Shown: in pieces, positions 56,831 through 64,000 of the stretch
Layout of the letters: every line of letters begins with the position of its first letter
Numbering within the stretch: the stretch's first letter is position 1
Assembly (NCBI GenBank): GCA_017355425.1
Contig: CP070233.1
Span: forward strand, 4,195,501 to 4,259,500
Direction: 5' to 3'
Length of the DNA: 64,000 nt
From: Dolichospermum sp. DET69
GTDB taxonomy: Bacteria; Cyanobacteriota; Cyanobacteriia; Cyanobacteriales; Nostocaceae
Notes under the pieces: model-generated
Database searches by the model: none
What the model saw: only the letters and a program-made list of their open reading frames with translations
Told to the model about the DNA's origin: nothing
Program-made: the position numbers and the translations under genes

Positions 56831-57517
56831 TTACGTGCGACCACGTAAGAAAACATAAATCTGGTTAAGATAACTTTCCCATACTTGGGTAGTAAGTTGC
56901 AGTGTTTCTGCATTAGGAACAAAGTCTTCTACCCGTAACCCACGTGTACTAATGGCTTGAGGGTTTTGGAGTAGATAAGAAGGGATATTCACATTGAAAC
57001 TATTAAAAGCTACGGTGGGAGAATTTATCTCTCTCGTAGGTGGGATGATATTTTGCCTAATATCTGAGATTGTGAAGTTAGGATTTGCTGAACTCAAGGC
57101 TACTAGAGTAGATGAGGCAGTTTGTTGATTGAGGTTCATCCCCTCAACTGTAGCAACTGGTGATCTAACTAAAAAGTAAGCGATCGCTGGCGTGCTGGCT
57201 AGAAGTAAAACCGTCAAAGCCCATCCTAAAAGGAAACCTCCTGGTTTATCTATGCCACCGCCTTTAATTTTTTGAGCGGCTAAAAACAACATTAAAACCG
57301 AAGCGCCCAAGGGCTTGAGTGGAAAGGAGATAAACCGCCACAAAGAAGCCACCGCTGGTTCACTAGGGTTGAGAAATGCTAAAGCTAAAATAACTATGAC
57401 CAGTCCTAAAAGAAATCTGCCTACAAAAGTTATTGATGGATTGAATCTTTGAAACAAAGAATAGGCTACAACACCAATTAGGAGCCATAGCAAGACCCGG
57501 CTTAACAACTGAAACAT
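56831..57517 (-). CDS. Conserved membrane protein, cyanobacterial family
   Basis: 228 residues. Four N-terminal hydrophobic segments (LLSRVLLWLLIGVVAYSLF, FLLGLVIVILALAF, LGASVLMLFLAA, GWALTVLLLASTPAIAYFLV) are followed by a ~100-residue soluble domain ending VWESYLNQIYVFLRGRT. The C-terminal domain resembles periplasmic parts of cyanobacterial proteins of the YdcF-neighbour type, but I cannot name the family. Followed by repeat-rich DNA with gagtcaccgagtcag motifs. Confidence 0.65.
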   Translation of the reverse strand: MFQLLSRVLLWLLIGVVAYSLFQRFNPSITFVGRFLLGLVIVILALAFLNPSEPAVASLWRFISFPLKPLGASVLMLFLAAQKIKGGGIDKPGGFLLGWALTVLLLASTPAIAYFLVRSPVATVEGMNLNQQTASSTLVALSSANPNFTISDIRQNIIPPTREINSPTVAFNSFNVNIPSYLLQNPQAISTRGLRVEDFVPNAETLQLTTQVWESYLNQIYVFLRGRT

Positions 57518-58037
57518 AGATTAACTCTCTAATTTTTGAGCGCAGTAAGCCTAGAGGCCGCAGGAAGTGGCTTAATTTTATTGTCAAGCTGACTTAAAAA
57601 TACCTCAAACCTCACACCAAAAGAGTACCGCCGTAGTGATTTTAGTGCAATTTCTTGACACTGAGTGTATTATTTGCGATTTTCCCAAAGAGTAATTTTA
57701 AAATTAGCTGGACATAAACCAATTTATACCCTTTTCAATAGGTTAAAAGGAGATGATTTTTTAATTAAATACCCGTAACCGCCCTGACTTAAAAATCTCC
57801 CTCTTGTGGCATATAAGCATAATCAACCCTTTGATGGACGGTCTTCATTATAAAAATATCTAACGTATAAATATTAGAACTGAGAACATAAAAACTAATA
57901 ACCTAATTTTACCAGGTTCTAATTGTTGAAAATGATCCGTTAACATCACATCAACTTATTGTCAAACAGGGGCAAAATTGCCAGCCTGTACCAGCCCGTT
58001 AACTGCCGCATCCCTAAAAAGTGGAGATAAAAGTAGT
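57518..58037. other. Upstream region of the stress cluster
   Basis: 520 bp with no gene visible, AT-rich. TTGACA at 57655-57660 lacks a -10 box at the right distance. The start of the following gene is probably ATG 58038, so the frame opening at 57978 is leader sequence (it reads through a proline/serine stretch without family similarity). Confidence 0.4.
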
Positions 58038-58967
58038 ATGTCTCTTTTAAAAATCAAAGAATTTGATCCGAATTATCGGGAAACATTTCAAGGAAAAGAC
58101 ATCAAAGGCATGGGTGTATATGCCAGCCCAGAGGAAAAAATTGGCACAGTCAGCGATATTTTAGTAGATGACCAAGGACATTTCCGGTATTTTGTGGTTG
58201 ATTTGGGCTTATGGATTTTCGGGAAAAAAGTTTTATTACCTGTAGGTCGTTCGCGCATTGACCATACTGCTGAACGGATTTATACAGTGGGAATGACCAA
58301 ACAACAAGCGGAGAATTTACCTGAATTTAGCGAACACCGAGAAGTTGATTACAACTATGAAGAACAGGTGAGGGGAGTATATCGTTCGGAAGCATTCTTA
58401 GAAAATTCCGCACCTTTAGATACAGCCGCTGCTAGAGGGGTGGGATTAGATACACCGTCTTCTAGAGGTGCCGCTAGTGCTGTTGCTACCCCACCGGAGA
58501 AACCTATTCTGCACAATGGTAATGGTAATGGTTATGACTATAAACAAGAACCTGCTTTATATGAGCTAAATGAGCAGGATCATCAGACTTTCAAACTATA
58601 TCAAGAAAGATTAATTGCCAACAAGATCCGCGCTAAAACAGGAGAAGTCACTGTTGGTAAGCATACAGAAACTGAGACAGCCAGGGTTTCAGTACCGATA
58701 GATAAAGAACGGGTTGTTATTGAACGAGTAACGCCTACGGAGGCTGGTGAAGCAGTTATACCTGGTAGCGTGAGCTTTGGCACAAGCGAAGTTACTCATA
58801 TAGATGTTTATGAAGAAACTGCTGACATTCATAAGGAAGCTTACCTACGTGAAGAAGTCAGAGTGAATAAAGTTGTAGACCGCGAAAATATTGAAGCAGA
58901 AGAAACTCTGCGCCGGGAAGAATTGGATGTTAACACCCAAGAACATCCAAATTTAGAGAGAAGATAA
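58038..58967 (+). CDS. PRC-barrel / DUF2382 stress protein
   Basis: 309 residues. The N-terminal PRC-barrel (residues ~25-90: YASPEEKIGTVSDILVDDQG and GKKVLLPVGR) is joined by a ~100-residue glycine/asparagine linker to a C-terminal DUF2382/YsnF-type domain (VTVGKHTETETARVSVPIDK and EEVRVNKVVDRENIEAEETL). Such proteins are induced by desiccation or oxidative stress in cyanobacteria (AvaK-like). It begins a run of four more stress-type genes on the same strand. Confidence 0.85.
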   Translation: MSLLKIKEFDPNYRETFQGKDIKGMGVYASPEEKIGTVSDILVDDQGHFRYFVVDLGLWIFGKKVLLPVGRSRIDHTAERIYTVGMTKQQAENLPEFSEHREVDYNYEEQVRGVYRSEAFLENSAPLDTAAARGVGLDTPSSRGAASAVATPPEKPILHNGNGNGYDYKQEPALYELNEQDHQTFKLYQERLIANKIRAKTGEVTVGKHTETETARVSVPIDKERVVIERVTPTEAGEAVIPGSVSFGTSEVTHIDVYEETADIHKEAYLREEVRVNKVVDRENIEAEETLRREELDVNTQEHPNLERR

Positions 58968-59018
58968 TTTGTTTTTGGAAGTTCCGTTAAAATCCACATT
59001 TTTCAATAGGAGCCGATT

Positions 59019-59201
59019 ATGAGTATCAAAGATAGAGCCAAGGCAACTGCTAAAAACATTGAAGGTAAGGTTCAAGAAGCCCTAGGAGATGTCAGCGGAG
59101 ATCCCAAAACTCAAGCCGAAGGCAAGGAAAAACAAGCAGAAGCAAAGGTTCGTCACTCAGTTGAAGATGTAAAAGATCAAGCAAAAAAAGTTATTGACTA
59201 A
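59019..59201 (+). CDS. CsbD family stress protein (no signal peptide)
   Basis: 60 residues matching CsbD: DRAKATAKNIEGKVQEALGD, then PKTQAEGKEKQAEAKVRHSV and EDVKDQAKKVID. A hydrophilic, cytosolic protein. The stop codon lies on the boundary of a MITE-like repeat (59198-59334). Ribosome-binding purines (aggagcc) precede the ATG. Confidence 0.9.
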   Translation: MSIKDRAKATAKNIEGKVQEALGDVSGDPKTQAEGKEKQAEAKVRHSVEDVKDQAKKVID

Positions 59202-59334
59202 GTAGGTGAACAGAAAAAAACCGAAGTATGTAACGAAAAGTAAAATGTCCCAAAACCTCTTCTGTTCCCTGTTTCCTGTTCCCTGTTCCCTGTTCCCTTA
59301 TCATAACGACAATTTTTAACGCTCACTTACTTAG
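59198..59334. repeat. MITE-like repeat, second copy, at the CsbD stop codon
   Basis: Begins ctaagtaggtgaacag and ends gctcacttacttag, an imperfect inverted pair related to the ends of the copy at 1947-2076. It contains five TGTTCCC heptamers (59263-59297). The left end supplies the TAA stop of the preceding gene. Confidence 0.55.
59263..59297 (+). repeat. STRR: five TGTTCCC heptamers
   Basis: tgttccc tgtttcc tgttccc tgttccc tgttccc, one unit with a single substitution. Short tandemly repeated repetitive sequences of 7 bp are a known feature of heterocystous cyanobacteria. Confidence 0.8.
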
Positions 59335-59436
59335 ATTAAATAGGCAGGTTAGACATGGGGAAATAAGGCTAATTCTTAATTACCTTTGTTACCTGCCATT
59401 TGTTCCCTTTCTAAAAGGTTAAAGAGGAGAAAAAAA

Positions 59437-60081
59437 ATGAGTTTGATTAAAACTAAACGAGCCGTAGGAGTGTTTTCTAGTCGCCAAGAGATAGAAAATG
59501 CTCTTAGTGAACTGCGAGATAACGGATTTGATATGAATCATGTATCTGTGATTGCTCAAGACACGGAAGATTTGAATCAGCGATATAAAATTGGTGAAAC
59601 ACGAGTTGAAAAACCCACGGGAACAACTCATGACACAAGTCATGACACAAGTCATGATACAAGGCATGACACAACCCATGTTGAGGAAGGAACAAAAACT
59701 GGAATAGGAGCAGGAGGAGCAGTTGGTGGACTGACAGGCTTACTCATCGGGCTAGGAACTCTAGCTATTCCTGGAGTCGGTCCAATTATGTTAGCAGGAG
59801 CAGCAGCTACAGCAATTGCAACAACTCTAGCAGGTGGAGCGATTGGAGCAGCGGTTGGCGGTTTAATTGGTGGACTTGTAGGTTTAGGAATTCCCGAACA
59901 TCGGGCGCAAGTATATAATAATTATGTAGTCGCTGGAGATTATCTGGTCATTGTTGACGGGATAGAGGCTGAAGTTCTCCGGGCTGAAAAGATACTCAAG
60001 AACAGAGGAATGAGGGAGTGGGAGGTTTACAATACTCCAGAAACTAGTCGTCATGAAAGTCCTGTTGTTTCGCGCTTGTGA
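59437..60081 (+). CDS. General stress-type protein with glycine zipper
   Basis: 214 residues from ATG 59437 (aaagaggag upstream). Residues ~10-45 resemble the YflT-type N-terminal fold (VGVFSSRQEIENALSELRDN). A repeat of four related HDTSHDT units lies at ~70-85, followed by a glycine-zipper membrane-associating stretch (GGAVGGLTGLLIGLGTLAIP and GGAIGAAVGGLIGGLVGLGI). The C-terminus returns to YflT-like sequence (AGDYLVIVDGIEAEVLRAEK). An earlier start at 59386 is less likely. Confidence 0.8.
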   Translation: MSLIKTKRAVGVFSSRQEIENALSELRDNGFDMNHVSVIAQDTEDLNQRYKIGETRVEKPTGTTHDTSHDTSHDTRHDTTHVEEGTKTGIGAGGAVGGLTGLLIGLGTLAIPGVGPIMLAGAAATAIATTLAGGAIGAAVGGLIGGLVGLGIPEHRAQVYNNYVVAGDYLVIVDGIEAEVLRAEKILKNRGMREWEVYNTPETSRHESPVVSRL

Positions 60082-60269
60082 GGAAAAAACTAATACCAAA
60101 AAGAATTTAGATTCCTTGGAGACGCTCTATACAACGTCTCTACAAAGACTCTAGGAAACACACATTTAATTTTCACTCCTATGTCTAACCGATTCTGTGC
60201 AGCCTTACATAGGGTGGGTGTAACTTCCGGAATTATGATGCCAAAGGTCTGTTTTTGAGGATTTGAACT

Positions 60270-60737
60270 ATGAAAAGAATTATGCCTTTAGTTCTCAGTA
60301 GCATTTTATTACTGGGAACAGTTGCCTGTGACAATAACGCAAAAACTAGCAGCAATGCACCAGATTCACCAGCAGAATCCGGTAAGGTTGTCACCGATAA
60401 AACAGTCCAAACTGATAAAAAAGATGCAACTAGCCAAGTCCGTCGAGATCAACTCAATGCAGATATTCGCGCCCGTGAGCAACGCAATCTAAGCGGGGGA
60501 AGTGCAGATCGTGCTAATACTGATCTGTCCAGTGAAGTTCGCTCTAAACTGGAAGCCAATATTCCCGCTAGTCAGTTAACCGTTGCTGCTAAAGATGGGG
60601 CAATTGTTGTTGGTGGAACTGTACAGAATCAAGAGCAATTAAATAAAATTGATTCTCTGTCCAAACAAATTAAGGGTGTTAAAAGTGTGAAAGTTTTAGC
60701 CAAAGTTACCCCAGCCGTACCTAGTGAAAAAAGATAA
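60270..60737 (+). CDS. BON-domain lipoprotein
   Basis: 155 residues with a lipobox (LLLGTVAC, Cys at residue 20) marking a membrane-anchored lipoprotein. The C-terminal BON domain is at ~85-150 (SSEVRSKLEANIPASQLTVA and VKSVKVLAKVTPAVPSEKR). BON domains bind phospholipid or act in the envelope. It follows the glycine-zipper protein by ~190 bp and belongs to the stress cluster. Confidence 0.85.
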   Translation: MKRIMPLVLSSILLLGTVACDNNAKTSSNAPDSPAESGKVVTDKTVQTDKKDATSQVRRDQLNADIRAREQRNLSGGSADRANTDLSSEVRSKLEANIPASQLTVAAKDGAIVVGGTVQNQEQLNKIDSLSKQIKGVKSVKVLAKVTPAVPSEKR

Positions 60738-60786
60738 AAGATTGCATTTATAACTTCATTACTTACATATTAAGGAGAAAATTCCC

Positions 60787-61167
60787 ATGGTTTTACTGCA
60801 AAAATTTCGCAGATTTTTCTTCATTATTAGTTTGGTTTTATTACTGGGAAGTTTCACGGCTTTTACTGCTGAGGAAAGTTTAGCTCAAACTCAAATTGCT
60901 ACTATGAATAAAGTGGAGGCAATCGGGAAGGATATTGAAGGTAAAGCTCAAGAAACTATGGGTAAAATTACAGGAAATAAAAAAGATCAGGTAATGGGGA
61001 AGGTCAAACAAGCAGAAAGCAAAGTTCGGAATACGGTTGAAGATGCCAAAGGTGTCAGTCGGGAACAAAGATCAAAAATTGAAGCTCAAGTTAAAAAGTC
61101 TATGGATAATAGTATTTCCAATGATAAGGCTACAGAAAATCAATACCGTAACCTTTCAGGAAGATGA
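60787..61167 (+). CDS. Exported CsbD-like protein
   Basis: 126 residues. An N-terminal signal (RRFFFIISLVLLLGSFTAF, ending SLAQT) precedes a CsbD-type module: EAIGKDIEGKAQETMGKITG and KVKQAESKVRNTVEDAKG. So the cluster has one cytosolic and one exported CsbD protein. Ribosome-binding purines (aaggaga) precede the ATG. It starts ~50 bp after the BON gene, so the two are probably in one unit. Confidence 0.87.
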   Translation: MVLLQKFRRFFFIISLVLLLGSFTAFTAEESLAQTQIATMNKVEAIGKDIEGKAQETMGKITGNKKDQVMGKVKQAESKVRNTVEDAKGVSREQRSKIEAQVKKSMDNSISNDKATENQYRNLSGR

Positions 61168-61378
61168 GATCTACAATACTTTTAAGTCATCCTTACTCAG
61201 GATGTTGATGTTGGGTTGAGAAACAAAAACTAACACTTTTAAGGTTTGGTTGGGTAAGGCTTGCACTCTACCCAACCTACAATTATTTTTAACATTAATT
61301 AATCGCCATAGTTGCACTCTATGTCACGGCATTGCCTACCGGATAAGGGTTTTGCTGGGCATTGCCCACCCTACAGAT

Positions 61379-62827
61379 TTAATTACGGCAAATTTGATTA
61401 ATTACAGCACCGTTTTTATTTATTACTTCTATGATTAAAGGCATTTGTCCCATTGCATGAGTTGAACAACTTAAACAAGGATCAAAAGCCCGAATTCCAG
61501 CTTCTACACGGTTTAACATTCCTTCTTTAATTTGATTACCTTGGATAAAATGACGGGCAATTTGGGCAACTGTCCGATTCATTGCTAAATTATTTTGACC
61601 TGTGGCAATAATCAAATTCACTTTTAACATTAAACCATTTTCATCAACTTGATAATGATGAAATAATGTCCCTCTAGGGGCTTCACTCACCCCAACTGCT
61701 TCCAGGCAATTAATCCCAGCTTCCGCACGGAGACGAGTTGATAAAATATCAGGATCATCAAGGATAATTTCTATGTGTTCAATACAGGCTAAAATTTCAA
61801 TTAACCGCGCATAGTGATAGAAAAATGATGATTTAACAGTGCCGTTTCCATGAGAGCGAAATTCTTTTAATTCTGCGTCTGCTAAAGGTGTACCAATGTG
61901 AGTACAAATATTCAATCTTGCTAATGGTCCAACGCGATACATTCCACTATCTAAACGACAATGATTGCTACTATCTGGATAACCTAAAGGACGATAGTAA
62001 GGCGATTTTAAATAAGAGTCTGCCTGCACTGCTTCACCAATAAATTCATGATAGTTAGCAGCGTTGAGTTTATCAGCAACAATATTTCCCGCACTATCAA
62101 CAAATCGGATATTTCCATCATAAGTTTCCCATAAACCTTCAGGACTTACTAAACCCATAAATAAACTGGGAAAATTACCAAAGGTTTGAGCTTCTTTTTC
62201 ATAATCTTTTAATAAGCCTTTAAATAAGTTTATGGCATTAATTACAGTGGTCTTTGCTTCAGGAATCCGTTGCTGAATGTGAGTGCGATTTTCTGCGGTT
62301 AAAGGGTCACGAACTCCACCAGGGACAGCCCAGGAAGGATGGACTTTTTTCCCTCCTAATAACTCAATGATTTCTTGTCCAAATTGCCGTAAACGAATCC
62401 CACCTCTAGCTAATTCTGGAACAGCCGCAATTAAACCAAAAATATTTCGTTTTTCAGGTTCACTATCCATACCTAATAATAAATCTGGTGCGCTGAGGTG
62501 AAAGAAACTGAGAGCATGGGATTGGAGAATTTGACCTAAATTCATTAAACGGCGTAATTGAGTGGCTGTTTTTGGGATTGTGACAGCTAAAATGCGATCG
62601 CCTGTTTTGGCTGATGCTAATAAGTGACTGACTGGACAAATACCGCAAATTCTGGCAGTAATTCCCGGCATTTCTGGAAAAGGACGACCAACACAAAATT
62701 TTTCAAATCCGCGAAATTCAGTCACATGAAAACGAGCATCATTTACTTGACCTTCATCATCTAAATAAATGCTGATTTTGGCGTGTCCTTCAATGCGGGT
62801 AACGGGGTCAATAACGATGGTTTTCAT
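61379..62827 (-). CDS. hoxH: Bidirectional NiFe-hydrogenase large subunit
   Basis: Holds the NiFe active site of the NAD(P)-linked hydrogenase. The nickel-iron ligands are C61/C64 in [10 protein letters not shown] and C451/C454 in DPCLSCSTH. The protein is 482 residues before maturation; cleavage after H457 by the HoxW protease would remove a 25-residue tail ending INQICRN. It is the last gene of a minus-strand group hoxY - CBS gene - hoxH. Confidence 0.97.
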   Translation of the reverse strand: MKTIVIDPVTRIEGHAKISIYLDDEGQVNDARFHVTEFRGFEKFCVGRPFPEMPGITARICGICPVSHLLASAKTGDRILAVTIPKTATQLRRLMNLGQILQSHALSFFHLSAPDLLLGMDSEPEKRNIFGLIAAVPELARGGIRLRQFGQEIIELLGGKKVHPSWAVPGGVRDPLTAENRTHIQQRIPEAKTTVINAINLFKGLLKDYEKEAQTFGNFPSLFMGLVSPEGLWETYDGNIRFVDSAGNIVADKLNAANYHEFIGEAVQADSYLKSPYYRPLGYPDSSNHCRLDSGMYRVGPLARLNICTHIGTPLADAELKEFRSHGNGTVKSSFFYHYARLIEILACIEHIEIILDDPDILSTRLRAEAGINCLEAVGVSEAPRGTLFHHYQVDENGLMLKVNLIIATGQNNLAMNRTVAQIARHFIQGNQIKEGMLNRVEAGIRAFDPCLSCSTHAMGQMPLIIEVINKNGAVINQICRN

Positions 62828-62940
62828 AATTAGTTAGTTGTGAGAAAATTGTAGGTTGGGTTGACGCTCATGTTACCCAACATTTCCCTAAATTTGTTGG
62901 GTTTGGTCTTCGTTCTACCCAATCTACGAATTACTACGAA

Positions 62941-63555
62941 TTACAAATCATAAATCCTAGACTCTATAAATTCTGGATATTCATCACAGTAATCTTCAAA
63001 GGCAGTTTTGAGAGGTTTTTCGGCGCGTTGGTGAGCAATTTCTGCTTGTATTTCTTCCACTACATCCCAAGCTGCTGCACATTCTGTGGAATTTATACCT
63101 TTTTCTGTACAAACAATTCGAGCTTTTTTAATTTCATCTTGTAATTCTTGTTCTAATAAAAATGAGCGCGGTTGTTCTAGACAACTACTGCGGGCTAATA
63201 TGTCAGTAAGTGAGATTATTCCTAATAGTTTACCACTAATTACAGGCGCACGGCGAAGATGATGATTAGCAAATAATCTGGCTACATATTCTAAACCTAA
63301 TTCTGGATTGACAACAATACAAGGTTTAGTCATAATTTCATAAACACGGACTTTATTCGGATCTTTACTATAGGAAATTACCTTATAAACAATATCGCTT
63401 TCTGTGATAATTCCATAAGCATCTTGTTCATGACGACGATCTACAATTAACGCTCTCCAATCTCTAGCTCTCATTAAATCAACTGCTTCTTTTACTGTGG
63501 CTGAACTGCGAATCATTGCCACATCTTTAGTCATTACATCTGCTGCTGTTAACAT
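62941..63555 (-). CDS. CBS-domain protein in the hox locus
   Basis: 204 residues with two CBS domains: residues ~1-60 (MLTAADVMTKDVAMIRSSAT and YGIITESDIVYKVI) and ~75-130 (EIMTKPCIVVNPELGLEYVA and LGIISLTDILARS). A C-terminal helical tail of ~70 residues follows. CBS pairs bind adenosine nucleotides; a regulatory role for the hydrogenase or for gene expression is inferred from its place between hoxY and hoxH. Its start ATG 63555 lies just after the heptamer repeat. Confidence 0.87.
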   Translation of the reverse strand: MLTAADVMTKDVAMIRSSATVKEAVDLMRARDWRALIVDRRHEQDAYGIITESDIVYKVISYSKDPNKVRVYEIMTKPCIVVNPELGLEYVARLFANHHLRRAPVISGKLLGIISLTDILARSSCLEQPRSFLLEQELQDEIKKARIVCTEKGINSTECAAAWDVVEEIQAEIAHQRAEKPLKTAFEDYCDEYPEFIESRIYDL

Positions 63556-63572
63556 AAGTCACCTCGGAAAAA

Positions 63573-63622
<50 letters not shown>

Positions 63623-63702
63623 AGGATAAAAGAAGCAAGGAAGAAGAAGGAACTAGGAAGAAGAAAGAAGAAATTTATTTAGTGATAATTAGTAATTACT
63701 AA

Positions 63703-64000
63703 TTAACCAAACTTAATCATCTCGCGTCCTTGTATTTCTGGTTTTTCTCCCTTTAATAATGGTTCAAGTGCGGCACGAATCCGGGGGGCTGAAGGGGGAC
63801 AGCCGGGTAAATAAATATCAACAGTTACTACATAATGAACGGGGACAACTTTATCTAATAAAGGGGGAACAATACCCGGTAAATTAGGAATTTGTTGGTT
63901 AACATCTGATTGTTGAATATAAGCTAGTTGTAAAGCTGGTTCAGCACCACCAGAGAGATTCCGTAAAGCGGTAACATTACCAGTAACAGCGCAATCACCA
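63703..64000 (-). CDS. hoxY: Hydrogenase small subunit, C-terminal part (5' end outside window)
   Basis: The last ~99 residues of HoxY. GDCAVTGNVTALRNLSGGAE carries a cluster-binding cysteine and YLPGCPPSAPRIRAALEPLL carries the family's PGCPPS motif with a second cysteine. HoxY transfers electrons between HoxH and the diaphorase through a 4Fe-4S cluster. The upstream part and hoxE/F/U are presumably beyond 64000. Confidence 0.93.
   Translation of the reverse strand, partial: GDCAVTGNVTALRNLSGGAEPALQLAYIQQSDVNQQIPNLPGIVPPLLDKVVPVHYVVTVDIYLPGCPPSAPRIRAALEPLLKGEKPEIQGREMIKFG

Overview
The window reads as chromosome of a filamentous, heterocyst-forming cyanobacterium of the order Nostocales. 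The direct evidence is a complete 299-residue HetR (28848-29747), a small secreted protein ending in HRGSGRR that fits the PatX family of heterocyst-patterning peptides (22951-23184), HIP1 octamers (GCGATCGC) scattered through genes, a bidirectional (Hox) hydrogenase locus, heptameric STRR repeats, and many cyanobacterial families of unknown function. Base composition is A+T rich. I cannot name genus or species from sequence reading alone.

Layout. 1-11 kb: a gene tail, a fatty acid desaturase, the lipid operon plsX-fabH-fabD (minus strand), pepA, a hotdog thioesterase, small conserved proteins and a zinc alcohol dehydrogenase. 11-18 kb: a zinc-ribbon protein, xthA, a nested mobile repeat, and a GH38 alpha-mannosidase. 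17.7-21 kb: an eroded toxin-antitoxin area (BrnA-like antitoxin, PIN toxin pair, XisI-like mini-ORF, PIN and TPR remnants, dispersed hairpin repeats) and a DUF2887 nuclease-like gene. 21-30 kb: FAD oxidoreductase, patX, a gene-poor stretch with a three-copy motif, a Pit phosphate transporter, an unusual coiled-coil/repeat/EamA fusion, six perfect 43-bp repeats, then hetR. 30-41 kb: rpsD, moaA, rpe, a subtilase-like exported protein, and a dense set of toxin-antitoxin modules (orphan antitoxin, PIN pair, DUF433/DUF5615 pair, two HicAB pairs).

41.4-51.6 kb holds one giant minus-strand gene for a repetitive secreted protein (four ~193-residue repeats, PPC domain, seven SBBP repeats, eight Calx-beta domains, RTX repeats). 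It is cut in its fifth Calx-beta domain by a complete group II intron lying in the opposite orientation, so splicing cannot repair the host mRNA. 51.9-52.9 kb is a gene-free composite repeat element that has a smaller inverted relative at 33.0-33.4 kb.

53-57.5 kb: surE, a coiled-coil protein, a HupE-like protein, an ABC exporter and a membrane protein. 58-61.2 kb: a stress cluster (PRC-barrel/DUF2382, two CsbD-like proteins, one predicted cytosolic and one exported, a glycine-zipper protein and a BON lipoprotein). 61.4-64 kb: hoxH, a CBS-domain gene and the 3' part of hoxY, all on the minus strand. Most noteworthy: patX with an NtcA-type box and a TCCGGA (DIF-type) motif about 5.7 kb upstream of hetR; the antisense group II intron; a dispersed three-hairpin repeat whose stems covary; and a PIN toxin whose natural start codon appears to have become ATA.
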